Positions 22,792 to 31,109 of a stretch of DNA of 64,000 nucleotides are shown here, piece by piece; position 1 is the first letter of the stretch, and every line of letters starts with the position of its first letter. The DNA comes from Rhizobium leguminosarum (GTDB lineage: Bacteria; Pseudomonadota; Alphaproteobacteria; Rhizobiales; Rhizobiaceae). The stretch spans positions 1 to 64,000 of the forward strand of contig NZ_LWBS01000044.1 in the NCBI RefSeq assembly GCF_001652265.1. Direction: 5' to 3'. Below the pieces are notes generated by a model. It was given only the letters and a program-made list of their open reading frames with translations, did no database searches and had not been told where the DNA came from. Position numbers and translations under genes: made by a program.

Positions 22792-25154
22792 TCCGTTCTC
22801 CTTCTTTGCTGAAACACCGGTAGCCAGTCTTCCAGCCGGTCGCCGACCTCCGCCCGGATCGCCTCGGCACGTTCGACGTTCACGGTGCGGCCGGACAAGA
22901 TGTCGAGCTCGTCATCGAAACCCCTGAGGTTCAATTCGGCGACAACGCTGTTATGACCCTGCTTGACGATGAAGCGGCGGCTTTCGACCGAAAGCTCGCG
23001 GGAGACAAGCTCGAACTCTCGTTCCGTCAGTTTAAACCCGTCGACATAGTCGATACGATCGCCCCGCGGATTGGGAAGGAAGATCTGGGTCGGGCACTGC
23101 TCGATGATCGTGTGGGCGATCGGTGAGACGATGGCATCGCGCGGGCTTTGGGTCGCGAATAACATCAGACCGTTCTGTTTGCGGATCGTCTTCAGCTTGT
23201 TCTGGGCGAGATCGCGAAAACCTTCGTCCTGCAGCGCCTTCCAGAACTCGTCGATGACGATGATGATGCGGCGCCCGTCGATCAGTTGCTCGATGCGAAA
23301 GAACAGATAAGCCATCAACGGCGTGCGGATCTCCTCGTTGTCGAGGAAATCGGTCATGTCGTAACCAATGAATTTGGCGCCGATCCCGATGTCGTCGATC
23401 TCGTTGTCAAACACCCAGCCGAGCGCCCCTCCCCTCTCCCATCGCCGTAAGCGTGACGCAATGCCCTCGGGATCGGCGTTGTTGAGGAAGGTGCGCAAGG
23501 CGCCAATGGAGCGGCGCTCGACAGGAAGGTCCGCCAGACCGTCGACGGCCGAGGCGATGTCGCGCATCTCGGTGACGGTCAATTCCCGCGTCGCCGCTCC
23601 CACCAGCTTGCCGATCCAGCGTGTGAGGAAGACTTTGTTTTCCGGCGTGAGCTCGAGTGCTTTCAACGGCGCGCAGCCGGTGGCGACACCATTCCTCAGC
23701 GGTAGGTAAGTGCCGCCGGCCGCCCGAACGAACAGATCAGCTCCCCGATCCTTGTCGAAGAAGACCATATGCGGATCATGCTTCTCGAGCTGGGACAGCA
23801 TGAAGTTCAACAACACCGTCTTGCCGGTGCCCGACGGTCCGCAGACGAAGGTGTTGCCAAGGTCGCTGTGGTGAAAATTGAAATAGAAGGGCGAACCGGA
23901 GGCAGTCTTCAGCATGGCGACTGCCGGTCCCCATTCGTTGCCGTCCTTCTGGCCCGTGGGATAGGAATGATAGGGAGAGAGTGCTGCAAAATTTCGCGAG
24001 GTGATGGCGCCGGATCTTGCCCGGTAGCGGAAATTGCCTGGCAACTGCCCCCACCAGGCCGCTTCGAGCCCAAGATCCTCGCGCGCGACGACCGCGCCGC
24101 CATTGGTCAGATAGGCTCGCGCCTTCGCCATATGGTCGGTGAGCTCCTTCACTGAAGGCGCAAAGACCGACAGCGCAAGATGATGCTCGCCGAGTACAAA
24201 CCGGTTTGACTCCAGCTCGTCCATGGCATCGCCGAGTTCTTCGATCTGCGACGCCGCCTTGTCGCCGGCGCTGACCATCTGGTTTTGCTTGCGCCCCATG
24301 ATCGTGCGCGCATCGGCTTTCGAGGCGAAGGCGAAAGACTGCGTCAGGATCAGCTCGAACGGCGCCGTCAGGATGCCGTCGAGCATGCCGCTGCGGGTGG
24401 TCGCCGGATATTCCTTGAAGCCGAATATGCCGGCATAGCGGCTGTCGGCCTCATGACGGATCTCGACGGTCTCTCGTCCAAAGATCACCCGATCGGAATA
24501 GACCGCCGAAGAAATCCTGCCTTCCGTCAACGGAACCCGTTCTCGCCGGCCGCCGACGATCTGGTGCAGGACCTCGCTCGGCTCGGAAAACAGGATGCCG
24601 TCCGCCTGGTAGACGGAGAGCACACGAGGCTCGAAACGCTTCAGGCCCGCGGTGACATCGGATACCTTGTCCCTCAGGTGCTTGAGGGCATCCTCATCAA
24701 GCTCGATGTCGGCATGGCGTGCCTTGCGCAGGCGGGAGAGAAAGTTGGCGACTTTTTCAGCGGGATCCCGGCCCGGATGCCAGACGAGCGACAGATACAG
24801 ATCGTTTCGAAACAGATCCTCGCCGATCATGCGTTGGCGGTATCTTGCATTCAGCCCCTGCGAGAAAGAATTGGCGAACTCGCCATCCGGATAGTCGTTG
24901 TCGCGACGGCGAATAACATGTGTCCAGAGCGCCAGGCGCTCGTCGGCGATGTTGCGATAGAGCGTGTTGAGGTCGCGGTGCAGGCTGTTGAGATCCAGGA
25001 CATCGGCAGTCTCGAAGGATATGCCATCAAGCGCGAGCATCACCATCACCGCCCTGGATTCGAGCGCGATCGTTGTCTCATCGACGTGACGGACGTGCGG
25101 AATGAAGGTTTCCGGCCCGAGTTCACGCGAGCGAAGCGTTGCGATGCTAGGCAA
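22788..25154 (-). CDS. virB4: VirB4-type T4SS ATPase
   Basis: A 788-aa ATPase, full length for VirB4. Walker A GPSGTGKT is at about 439-446; the Walker B region RIIIVIDEFWKALQDEGF lies near residue 640, followed by FATQSPRDAIVSPIAHTIIE. The N-terminal half (FIPHVRHVDETTIALES, RERVPLTEGR) is the VirB4 family domain. VirB4 is at the inner membrane and drives pilin dislocation and substrate transfer. It overlaps virB3 by 8 bp and virB5 by 4 bp. Confidence 0.94.
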   Translation of the reverse strand: MPSIATLRSRELGPETFIPHVRHVDETTIALESRAVMVMLALDGISFETADVLDLNSLHRDLNTLYRNIADERLALWTHVIRRRDNDYPDGEFANSFSQGLNARYRQRMIGEDLFRNDLYLSLVWHPGRDPAEKVANFLSRLRKARHADIELDEDALKHLRDKVSDVTAGLKRFEPRVLSVYQADGILFSEPSEVLHQIVGGRRERVPLTEGRISSAVYSDRVIFGRETVEIRHEADSRYAGIFGFKEYPATTRSGMLDGILTAPFELILTQSFAFASKADARTIMGRKQNQMVSAGDKAASQIEELGDAMDELESNRFVLGEHHLALSVFAPSVKELTDHMAKARAYLTNGGAVVAREDLGLEAAWWGQLPGNFRYRARSGAITSRNFAALSPYHSYPTGQKDGNEWGPAVAMLKTASGSPFYFNFHHSDLGNTFVCGPSGTGKTVLLNFMLSQLEKHDPHMVFFDKDRGADLFVRAAGGTYLPLRNGVATGCAPLKALELTPENKVFLTRWIGKLVGAATRELTVTEMRDIASAVDGLADLPVERRSIGALRTFLNNADPEGIASRLRRWERGGALGWVFDNEIDDIGIGAKFIGYDMTDFLDNEEIRTPLMAYLFFRIEQLIDGRRIIIVIDEFWKALQDEGFRDLAQNKLKTIRKQNGLMLFATQSPRDAIVSPIAHTIIEQCPTQIFLPNPRGDRIDYVDGFKLTEREFELVSRELSVESRRFIVKQGHNSVVAELNLRGFDDELDILSGRTVNVERAEAIRAEVGDRLEDWLPVFQQRRRTD

Positions 25155-25485
25155 GGCTCAAATCCCTTTCGTCATAGCGTCTGGTGAGCTTCAGGGGCGA
25201 GAGCGTCGCCCCGCCCCAATAGGCGGTGTTGCGCGATCGGCCGCGGGTCTCGATCCACGAGATCAGGATCCGGAACATGTTGTGGTCGTGCTTGACGAGC
25301 GTCCGGAATATGAAATGAAAGACGACGCCGACGAGCGCATAGGCGATCGATCCCGCCGTGATGTAGAGGATCGTCGTCAGCATGATATTCACGCCCATCG
25401 CCTCCATCGTCACGCCGGCGATCATCGCCGGGCGGGTGCAGGCAAGGAACAGGGTGTCTTCCTCAATACCGGCAGCTGTCGACAT
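25147..25485 (-). CDS. virB3: VirB3-type T4SS membrane protein
   Basis: A 112-aa protein beginning with the family pattern EEDTLFLACTRPAMIAGVTM, then hydrophobic helices (NIMLTTILYITAGSIAYALV and VVFHFIFRTLV) and a conserved C-terminus (HDHNMFRILISWIETRGRSR). VirB3 associates with VirB4 at the inner membrane. It lies five bases after virB2 and overlaps virB4. Confidence 0.9.
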   Translation of the reverse strand: MSTAAGIEEDTLFLACTRPAMIAGVTMEAMGVNIMLTTILYITAGSIAYALVGVVFHFIFRTLVKHDHNMFRILISWIETRGRSRNTAYWGGATLSPLKLTRRYDERDLSLA

Positions 25486-25490
25486 GATCG

Positions 25491-25790
25491 TCAGCCCCCG
25501 ACAATGGTATTAACGAGCTCCGTCGCGCCGAAGATCCCGCCGATGCCAATAATCCAGAAGCCGGCGCGGCGCAAATCCATGTAGCCGAACATCCAGGCAA
25601 TGCAGATGATGATGACGGCGATGACCGCAAGCAGCCGGGCGATGTTGCCGGTCAGCATGGTGACGATGTTCTGCAGAACGGTTTCGACGCCGGCGGCCTG
25701 GGCGAAGGCTGGTTCCACCAGGCAGACAACGATGGCTGCCGCCATCAGGAGAGAGGCCGCGACAGGGCGAAGGTTTCTTTTCGAGATCAT
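25491..25790 (-). CDS. virB2: VirB2-type major pilin
   Basis: A 99-aa pro-pilin. It has a long signal (VAASLLMAAAIVVCLVEPAFA, cut after AFA near residue 30) and two hydrophobic helices in the mature part (LLAVIAVIIICIAWMFGY and AGFWIIGIGGIFGATELV) joined by the basic loop MDLRRA. This is the standard VirB2 layout. It overlaps the virB1 stop (ATGA). Confidence 0.9.
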   Translation of the reverse strand: MISKRNLRPVAASLLMAAAIVVCLVEPAFAQAAGVETVLQNIVTMLTGNIARLLAVIAVIIICIAWMFGYMDLRRAGFWIIGIGGIFGATELVNTIVGG

Positions 25791-26449
25791 TCACTTTGCT
25801 CCGATCGATCATTCTGAAACACGAGAACCTGGGATGACCGCCGGGCGTTGAAGACGTCCCACGATGCGGCTTCATCGGATTGGGAAAGGAGTTTTCCGGC
25901 TGATAGCGTTTCGCGGCGGTCTGCCGGCTCCGCGACAGGCGCTTCTTCGCGCGGTTCGGCGATAGCGACAGACGCTAGGTTGGAAGGCAGACGGACCATT
26001 TCCTGGCGGACCTGCTCGTCATACTTGACCATCCTGCCGACAGACGGATCGGCCCGTCCGTAATAGGACTGAAGCATGACGTTCTCGGCTCGGGTCGCAT
26101 CAGCACCGGCGCGCAAGGCCAGGCGATAGTAGCCGTCGAGCAGACTGGCCGTGGCCTTCAGGTTCAGGCAGGGATCGAACGCATCAGAAATCGAAAGCTT
26201 GAGTTTTCGCAACTCCTCCATGCCGATACCGCCAAGACCGATCTGAATGTCCTGCCGATCGGCAACGAGGGAGGTCGAGAGCTCAATTGCCTCGGCCTTC
26301 GATGCGGGTTGGCTGGCTAATGGTGGACCGCTGTTGATACGAATGGCGAAAGGCTTGAAACGGCTCTCGAGACTGATGACAGCGGCGAGCGTCCTGACGT
26401 CCACCATGGGTGCGCAGTTCTGGGCGAGATCCACGAAAGTGACGGCCAT
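25787..26449 (-). CDS. virB1: VirB1-type lytic transglycosylase
   Basis: A 220-aa SLT-fold enzyme that opens peptidoglycan for T4SS assembly. The catalytic Glu28 lies in LAAVISLESRFKPFAI, with GIGGIGMEEL-type (IGLGGIGMEELRKL) and NVMLQSYYGRADPSVG motifs following. No classical signal peptide is visible at the N-terminus (MAVTFVDLAQNCAP), which is common for VirB1 proteins whose export is poorly predicted. The C-terminal about 60 residues are Ala/Glu-rich and variable. It starts 3 bp after the TrbM-like gene. Confidence 0.88.
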   Translation of the reverse strand: MAVTFVDLAQNCAPMVDVRTLAAVISLESRFKPFAIRINSGPPLASQPASKAEAIELSTSLVADRQDIQIGLGGIGMEELRKLKLSISDAFDPCLNLKATASLLDGYYRLALRAGADATRAENVMLQSYYGRADPSVGRMVKYDEQVRQEMVRLPSNLASVAIAEPREEAPVAEPADRRETLSAGKLLSQSDEAASWDVFNARRSSQVLVFQNDRSEQSE

Positions 26450-26452
26450 CGA

Positions 26453-26992
26453 TCAGTACCAGACCCGCTGCGTCGCCGCCCCGTCGATTGTGACCTCGAC
26501 ATAGTGGGGCTGCGATCTGACGTTCGGGCGGGCCGTCGGGTAGCCCATGCACTGGCGGTGTCCACCCTCCCGCTGCCATCGTGGGGACAGGACCGAACCG
26601 TCCCTGAAATTGTAGCCGTCTCCAACATTTGGGCAAAATGCATCGCTCACCGGCTGGAGGGCTGTCGACACGCAGGTTGTTTCTTGCCCGCGCGGACCAT
26701 AGTCGCTTTCCAGCCGATATCCGGTTTCGCAGTAATACGGGTCAAAGCCGGGGCGTGAGCTGCTGAAGCCGACGCCGCTGCATCTCGGGAACGAATGCCC
26801 CTCGGCAAGCTCCCGCCACAGTTTCTGGATCGGGGGCCGGCATTCCGCAAACTCGGTCGGGCCGCCGGGATTGGATAGGCACAGGATAACCTCGCAACCC
26901 CAATCATTTGCTTGCGCCGTGCCAGGTGAAGTAAGGTAGGGTGGCAATATGCAGCAGGCCGCGACGACTGAGTTGAGCAGAAGATTTTTCAT
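26453..26992 (-). CDS. TrbM/KikA-like exported conjugation protein
   Basis: A 179-aa exported protein. Signal peptide LLLNSVVAACCILPPYLTSP ends near residue 30 (AQA/ND). The mature start GCEVILCLSNPGGPTEFAEC followed by RPPIQKLW matches the Cys pattern of TrbM-like conjugal proteins (CxxxLCLS...ECxPxI). Eight or so further Cys residues suggest disulphides in the periplasm. It is the first gene of the virB operon. The role is unknown; some relatives affect mating or host viability. The family call is by motif only. Confidence 0.6.
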   Translation of the reverse strand: MKNLLLNSVVAACCILPPYLTSPGTAQANDWGCEVILCLSNPGGPTEFAECRPPIQKLWRELAEGHSFPRCSGVGFSSSRPGFDPYYCETGYRLESDYGPRGQETTCVSTALQPVSDAFCPNVGDGYNFRDGSVLSPRWQREGGHRQCMGYPTARPNVRSQPHYVEVTIDGAATQRVWY

Positions 26993-26998
26993 GAGCAC

Positions 26999-27083
26999 GA
27001 CCCTTCAAAGGACATCCCATTGCGGACAAGGTGGCTTGCCTGTAGAGCAATTTATACTGATTTATATAACACAGTAAAATGAC
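26999..27083. promoter_or_regulatory. AT-rich divergent promoter of the T4SS operon and its regulator
   Basis: 85 bp separate the minus-strand virB operon from the plus-strand regulator. The segment 27050-27082 is AT-rich and has a loose inverted repeat, TTTATACTG facing CAGTAAAAT. Likely site for both promoters and for binding of the adjacent winged-helix protein. Inferred. Confidence 0.45.
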
Positions 27084-27437
27084 ATGACAAGAGCACTCAA
27101 GACCCAATGGCATAATCTCGCCTTCTCGGGGCTCATCCTGCATGAGATCCTCGACCACCCCCTTGACGACGAGACGCCTCAGGCACGGTTGAAGCAGGTC
27201 GGCATGATGACGATCCTCTACAGCATGAACCAGGTGCATCAGAAGCTAACGCTTTCCAGCATTATGGAAATTACGGCTCTGACACGCAGCGGAGTCAAGG
27301 AGACGGTGGATCTTCTGGTGAGACGAGGGATGTTGGACGAGACGATCGTCAAGAATTCGATGGGTCGTGGAACAGCACGCCAGTTCGAGATTTCGGAGGC
27401 GCTTCTGGAGAAGTTGAGCTCCTTCGGAGCCGGATAA
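27084..27437 (+). CDS. Winged-helix (MarR-like) transcriptional regulator
   Basis: A 117-aa single-domain DNA-binding protein. The recognition region is LTLSSIMEITALTRSGVKETVDLLVRRGML (about residues 54-83), followed by a wing (TIVKNSMGRGTARQFEI). The N-terminus (LAFSGLILHEILDHPL) looks like a dimerisation helix. Divergent from the virB operon across 85 bp, it is probably its repressor or activator. No ribosome-binding site precedes the ATG, so translation may be leaderless or start elsewhere. Confidence 0.75.
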   Translation: MTRALKTQWHNLAFSGLILHEILDHPLDDETPQARLKQVGMMTILYSMNQVHQKLTLSSIMEITALTRSGVKETVDLLVRRGMLDETIVKNSMGRGTARQFEISEALLEKLSSFGAG

Positions 27438-27451
27438 GCAATCTATTTTAA

Positions 27452-28625
27452 GTGACGTTTTCTGAAGCATCACCTCGGTTGCCGGACTCTAATCCATTCT
27501 GGAGGAAATTCGCAGAGGCAGGTCACTTCGTCTATGAATATTCCGTCATGGCCAGGAACTACGGGATATCTGCGCTGCTGCTCTTCGTCATCACCGCAAA
27601 TTACCAGGCCTGGCGGACGCGGGGATATCTGATAAGCGGGCTGTTCTTTCTTCTCGCCAATACCAATGTCATTGCCGCCATCATGACCGGCGCCTTCATC
27701 CTCATCTGGTTCCTGGACCTGCTCGAAGAGCGCGCCAGACCAACTTTTTCGTCAACGCGGTGATCGTGACGGCCGGACTGGCGGTCTGCGGCATCACCAT
27801 CCTGCCGACCTTCAATGATGCCGCGGTTGCCGATCTCTCGATGACTTCGCCAGTCGAACTGGCCCTGAGTGCGCTATTCAACCCGGCAAGCACGACGCCC
27901 GGCGCCCTGTTCCTGGCCAAGCCGATTCCGATCGGATCACCCATCCTCTTCGATGCCATGCTCGGCCTTCTGGCGAGACCCGCCGCCTTCGCCGCGGCCC
28001 TTATCTCGCTTCTCGTCTTCTCGCTCATTTCCAACCTGGCATCGGCCGGCGGTGAAAGGCATGCGCTCGTTTGGTTCTGCTTCTGCCTGTCGCTTTACTG
28101 GACCAGTTGGGATCGGATCGCGGATTGCTTGTCAGGAAACAAGCACTGCGTTCGAATGCGATGGTTCGCTTCGGCTGCGCTGCTAGTGATCATGGCGTGC
28201 CAACAGGTATCGTTAGGGCTCAAGAAGGCGGCTCTTGTTGGCGGCAGCAGGGTCGAGAGCAGTGCGGATCTCGACCGTCTCATCCGCTCCCGGCCTGAAC
28301 TCGCCAAGGCAACCATCGCTGCCGAACCGGAATATCTCGCCGAAGCCCTGCCATATTACATCAACAATCCAATATATCTGACCCGCGAGCACAAATTCGG
28401 GACCTGCGCGCCCAGATCGGGTCTCCAATGGTAATCCTGATGCAGCACAAGCTGAAGAGAATAGTTCCGGAGCAGATTTACCGGGAGGGTTACAACTGGA
28501 CCTTCCATGCCTCGCGCCAACAGATCGACGATTTCCTTTCGACGACGATGCTGCTCGCCGAATTCGGCCCTGCGAATTATTTCGAAACCTATGATGTGTA
28601 TCTGTTGGACGGTGATCGGAAATAG
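27452..28625 (+). pseudogene. Broken polytopic membrane protein gene (glycosyltransferase-like)
   Basis: Three consecutive plus-strand frames give one continuous protein. Frame 1 (27452-27763) has membrane helices (ISALLLFVITANYQAW, GLFFLLANTNVIAAIMTGAF). Frame 2 continues with NFFVNAVIVTAGLAVCGITI from about 27742 to 28434. Frame 3, from about 28400 (DLRAQIGSPMVILMQHKLKR), runs to YFETYDVYLLDGDRK. Two frameshifts, near 27735 and 28400, therefore split it, and the N-terminus appears missing (no start signal; it begins mid-protein). The polytopic layout and position before UbiA/HAD/GtrA suggest a lipid-linked sugar transferase, by inference. Confidence 0.6.
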
Positions 28626-28654
28626 ACCGTCTGACGATGAAGGAGGCGTCCGGC

Positions 28655-29641
28655 ATGAACACAAGCTTGGGTGACCGCAGGGTGACCGCACCAGGCCGAG
28701 CGGGCTTGCGCGACTATATCGCCATTGCACGGCTCGATCACAGCACGAAGCACGTCTTCATCGTTCCCGGCATCATCCTCGCCTATCTTCTGCGTGGGGT
28801 CAGGAACGACGACCTGGCATCCTCGATCGTGCTCGGGCTTGCGACCGCGCTCTGCATCGCATCCGCGAACTACTGCATTAACGAGTGGTTCGACCGCGAG
28901 TTTGACCGGCATCATCCGACGAAATCGCAGCGGTCCGCCGTGCAAAGCGCGATGAACGGCAGGCTGGTTCAGCTCGAATGGACCGTGTTGCTCATCGTCG
29001 GCCTCGGCTGCGCCATCCTCTCGAGCAAGCTTCTGTTCTTCGTCGCCTGCCTCTTTGCGATTCAGGGAATCGTCTACAATCTCGATCCGATCAGAAGCAA
29101 GGACAAGGTCTATCTCGACGTCATCTCAGAATCGATCAATAATCCGATCCGCCTGGTGATCGGCTGGTCGATGATCGACCCAACGAGCCTCCCGCCGGGA
29201 TCGATCATTCTGGCCTACTGGTTCGGCGGCGCGTTCCTTATGGCGGCAAAGCGCTTGTCGGAATATGACGAGATCGTCGGGTCGCATGGCAAGGATCTGC
29301 TGTCGCGCTACCGGGCGAGTTTCGCCCAGTATACGCAGGTCTCGCTGACCGCCTCCTGCATTGCCTATTCACTGTTTTCGATTGCCTTTCTGTCCGTCTT
29401 CCTGGTCAAGTATCGCATCGAGTACATGCTCGTTCTGCCCTTCGTCGTTGCCCTATTCACGGCCTATTTCGTGATGGCGACGAAATCGGGCTCTACGGCG
29501 CAGAAACCGGAAAAGCTGTTCCGCGAGCCCGGCCTGATCGCGATCGTCGCGGCCCTGGTGGCGGCCTTCATCTTCACCACATTCGTCGACATTCCGCTTC
29601 TCGTGACTCTATCCGAGCAGCACTACATCACCGTCCGATGA
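28655..29641 (+). CDS. UbiA-family prenyltransferase, DPPR synthase-like
   Basis: A 328-aa membrane protein of the UbiA superfamily. The first Asp-rich motif is NEWFDREFDRHHPTK (residues 76-90), the NxxxDxxxDxxHPxK form seen in 5-phosphoribosyl-1-diphosphate:decaprenyl-phosphate transferase (mycobacterial Rv3806c) rather than in quinone-type UbiA. A second motif, DKVYLDVISESINNPIRLVIG, follows. About nine helices. Predicted reaction: transfer of phosphoribose from PRPP to polyprenyl phosphate. The ATG at 28655 has AAGGAGG upstream; the earlier in-frame ATG at 28637 overlaps that site. Its stop overlaps the HAD gene start (ATGA). Confidence 0.8.
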   Translation: MNTSLGDRRVTAPGRAGLRDYIAIARLDHSTKHVFIVPGIILAYLLRGVRNDDLASSIVLGLATALCIASANYCINEWFDREFDRHHPTKSQRSAVQSAMNGRLVQLEWTVLLIVGLGCAILSSKLLFFVACLFAIQGIVYNLDPIRSKDKVYLDVISESINNPIRLVIGWSMIDPTSLPPGSIILAYWFGGAFLMAAKRLSEYDEIVGSHGKDLLSRYRASFAQYTQVSLTASCIAYSLFSIAFLSVFLVKYRIEYMLVLPFVVALFTAYFVMATKSGSTAQKPEKLFREPGLIAIVAALVAAFIFTTFVDIPLLVTLSEQHYITVR

Positions 29642-30342
29642 TCGCGAGCAATGTCGACTGGGGCACTATCCGATTTGTCGTCTTCGACGTCGACGGAACG
29701 CTATACAACCAGCGGAGGCTGCGCCTTCGGATGGCCGGCGAGTTGCTTGCTGATGCGGTGGCGAGAGGCAGCCTGATCAATCTGCGTGTGCTAGGCGCAT
29801 ATCGTTTCCTCCGTGAAGCTATCGGCGAGGAGGAGATCGAAGATTTTCAGACGAGCCTGATGGCGCGAATCGTTGCGCGAACCGGCCAGCCAGCCGAAAA
29901 GATCGAGGCTGTCGTCAGCGAATGGATCGGGCGCCGTCCGCTCGCCTATATCGCATCCTGCCGGTATGATGGGCTGGTGGAATTGTTTGCCGGGCTCAGA
30001 CGGCAGAACAAGGCGATCGGGATCTATTCTGATTATCCTGCCGACGAGAAGCTGCAGAGGATGACATTGTCGGCCGACTACGTATTGGCCGCAAGCGACG
30101 CCGGTGTCGGCATCCTGAAACCTCATCCGCGCGGCCTGCAGATGCTGATGCAGCGCGCCGGTGTCGGCCCCGCGCAAACCGTTCTGATAGGCGACAGGCC
30201 CGAGCGGGATGGCCTTGCGGCGCGCCGCGCCGGTGTCCTGCCGCTCATTCGCTCCAACGGGGCGCGGGAGGGCTGGCTGACCTTTTCGAGCTATTCGGAC
30301 CCGGTGTTCGCACCGCTGCGGGCAGAGGAAGCGTCCGGATGA
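29638..30342 (+). CDS. HAD-superfamily phosphatase
   Basis: A 234-aa hydrolase. Motif I VVFDVDGTLYNQRRL has the nucleophile Asp17 and Asp19; motif II is likely in AIGIYSDYPADEK; motif III/IV is GILKPHPRG and VLIGDRPERDGLAARRAGV. The helical cap lies between residues 25 and 110. By context it would remove the 5-phosphate from a polyprenyl-phosphoribose made by the UbiA protein, the job done by a phosphatase in arabinan-precursor synthesis. Coupled at both ends by ATGA overlaps. Confidence 0.8.
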   Translation: MIASNVDWGTIRFVVFDVDGTLYNQRRLRLRMAGELLADAVARGSLINLRVLGAYRFLREAIGEEEIEDFQTSLMARIVARTGQPAEKIEAVVSEWIGRRPLAYIASCRYDGLVELFAGLRRQNKAIGIYSDYPADEKLQRMTLSADYVLAASDAGVGILKPHPRGLQMLMQRAGVGPAQTVLIGDRPERDGLAARRAGVLPLIRSNGAREGWLTFSSYSDPVFAPLRAEEASG

Positions 30343-30704
30343 TCTTGTCGAAGGCTATCCGCTATGTGTTCACCGGAGGTCTGGCTGCGTTCGTCGACCT
30401 CGCGGTGTTTCGTGGCCTGCTGGCGTTTGGCGTGCCCCTCGGCCTTTCGGCGACATTAAGCTGGCTGATCGCGGCCGCCGTCAACTACAGCGTCACCAGC
30501 CGCTATGTCTTCAATCAGGCAATAAGCCGCAAGCGCGCTTCACTGTTCCTGACCGGCGCGCTGCTCGGCCTCTCGATCAATGTCTGCGTGACGTTGATCC
30601 TCGTGCAGCAGGTCGGGCTCTCGCCCTTGTGGGCAAAGCTTTTCGGCATCGGCACGGCCTTCGTCTTCAATTTCCTAATAAACCTTCTCTGGGTGTTCAG
30701 GTAG
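30339..30704 (+). CDS. GtrA-like flippase family protein
   Basis: A 121-aa protein with four membrane helices and family motifs RYVFTGGLAAFVDLAVFR, AAAVNYSVTSRYVFN and GTAFVFNFLINLLWVFR. GtrA-like proteins are thought to flip polyprenyl-phosphate-sugars; mycobacterial Rv3789 belongs here and acts with the arabinan precursor pathway. It is the last gene of the UbiA-HAD-GtrA unit, overlapping the HAD stop. Confidence 0.85.
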   Translation: MILSKAIRYVFTGGLAAFVDLAVFRGLLAFGVPLGLSATLSWLIAAAVNYSVTSRYVFNQAISRKRASLFLTGALLGLSINVCVTLILVQQVGLSPLWAKLFGIGTAFVFNFLINLLWVFR

Positions 30705-31109
30705 AGCCACCGCGCGGCGGCGCTATATCTTTCCGTCCTTTGGACTGTGCCCAGAATAAGAGAAAGTTCAGCGGAGCCTTGTTGGAAGGCTTGTTCGAGA
30801 GCGGCGCGATATGAACCATGCCTGAGATAAGCGTCCGCCAGCAGCGTCTAATCAATATGTGCCTAATGTCCGCTTCGGAGAGAAAGGAGACATGGTGCAG
30901 CTCTTGATGTGAGCAGAACCTCAGAGCTCGTCATTCGAGGTCCGGGCAGTTGATGGGATCTGAACCGACGACCATGCATTTGATCAGCCAACGGCCGAGT
31001 GACATTCATCGAAGACGATCAGTCAATGTGTGAGCGCGGTGCCGCTCCCCCCAGGATCCGGTTTCTCTGCGCTCTTTGGTCGACTTCCAATCTAAATCTC
31101 GTCGCGCTC
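30705..31109. other. Spacer with no supported gene
   Basis: 405 bp between two convergent units. No coding frame, repeat, tRNA or terminator of convincing quality was found. Confidence 0.4.

Noticed and set aside
27452..28625. Three separate genes
   Set aside because: The three frames join into one continuous membrane protein with motifs meeting at the frame changes; better read as one frameshifted pseudogene.
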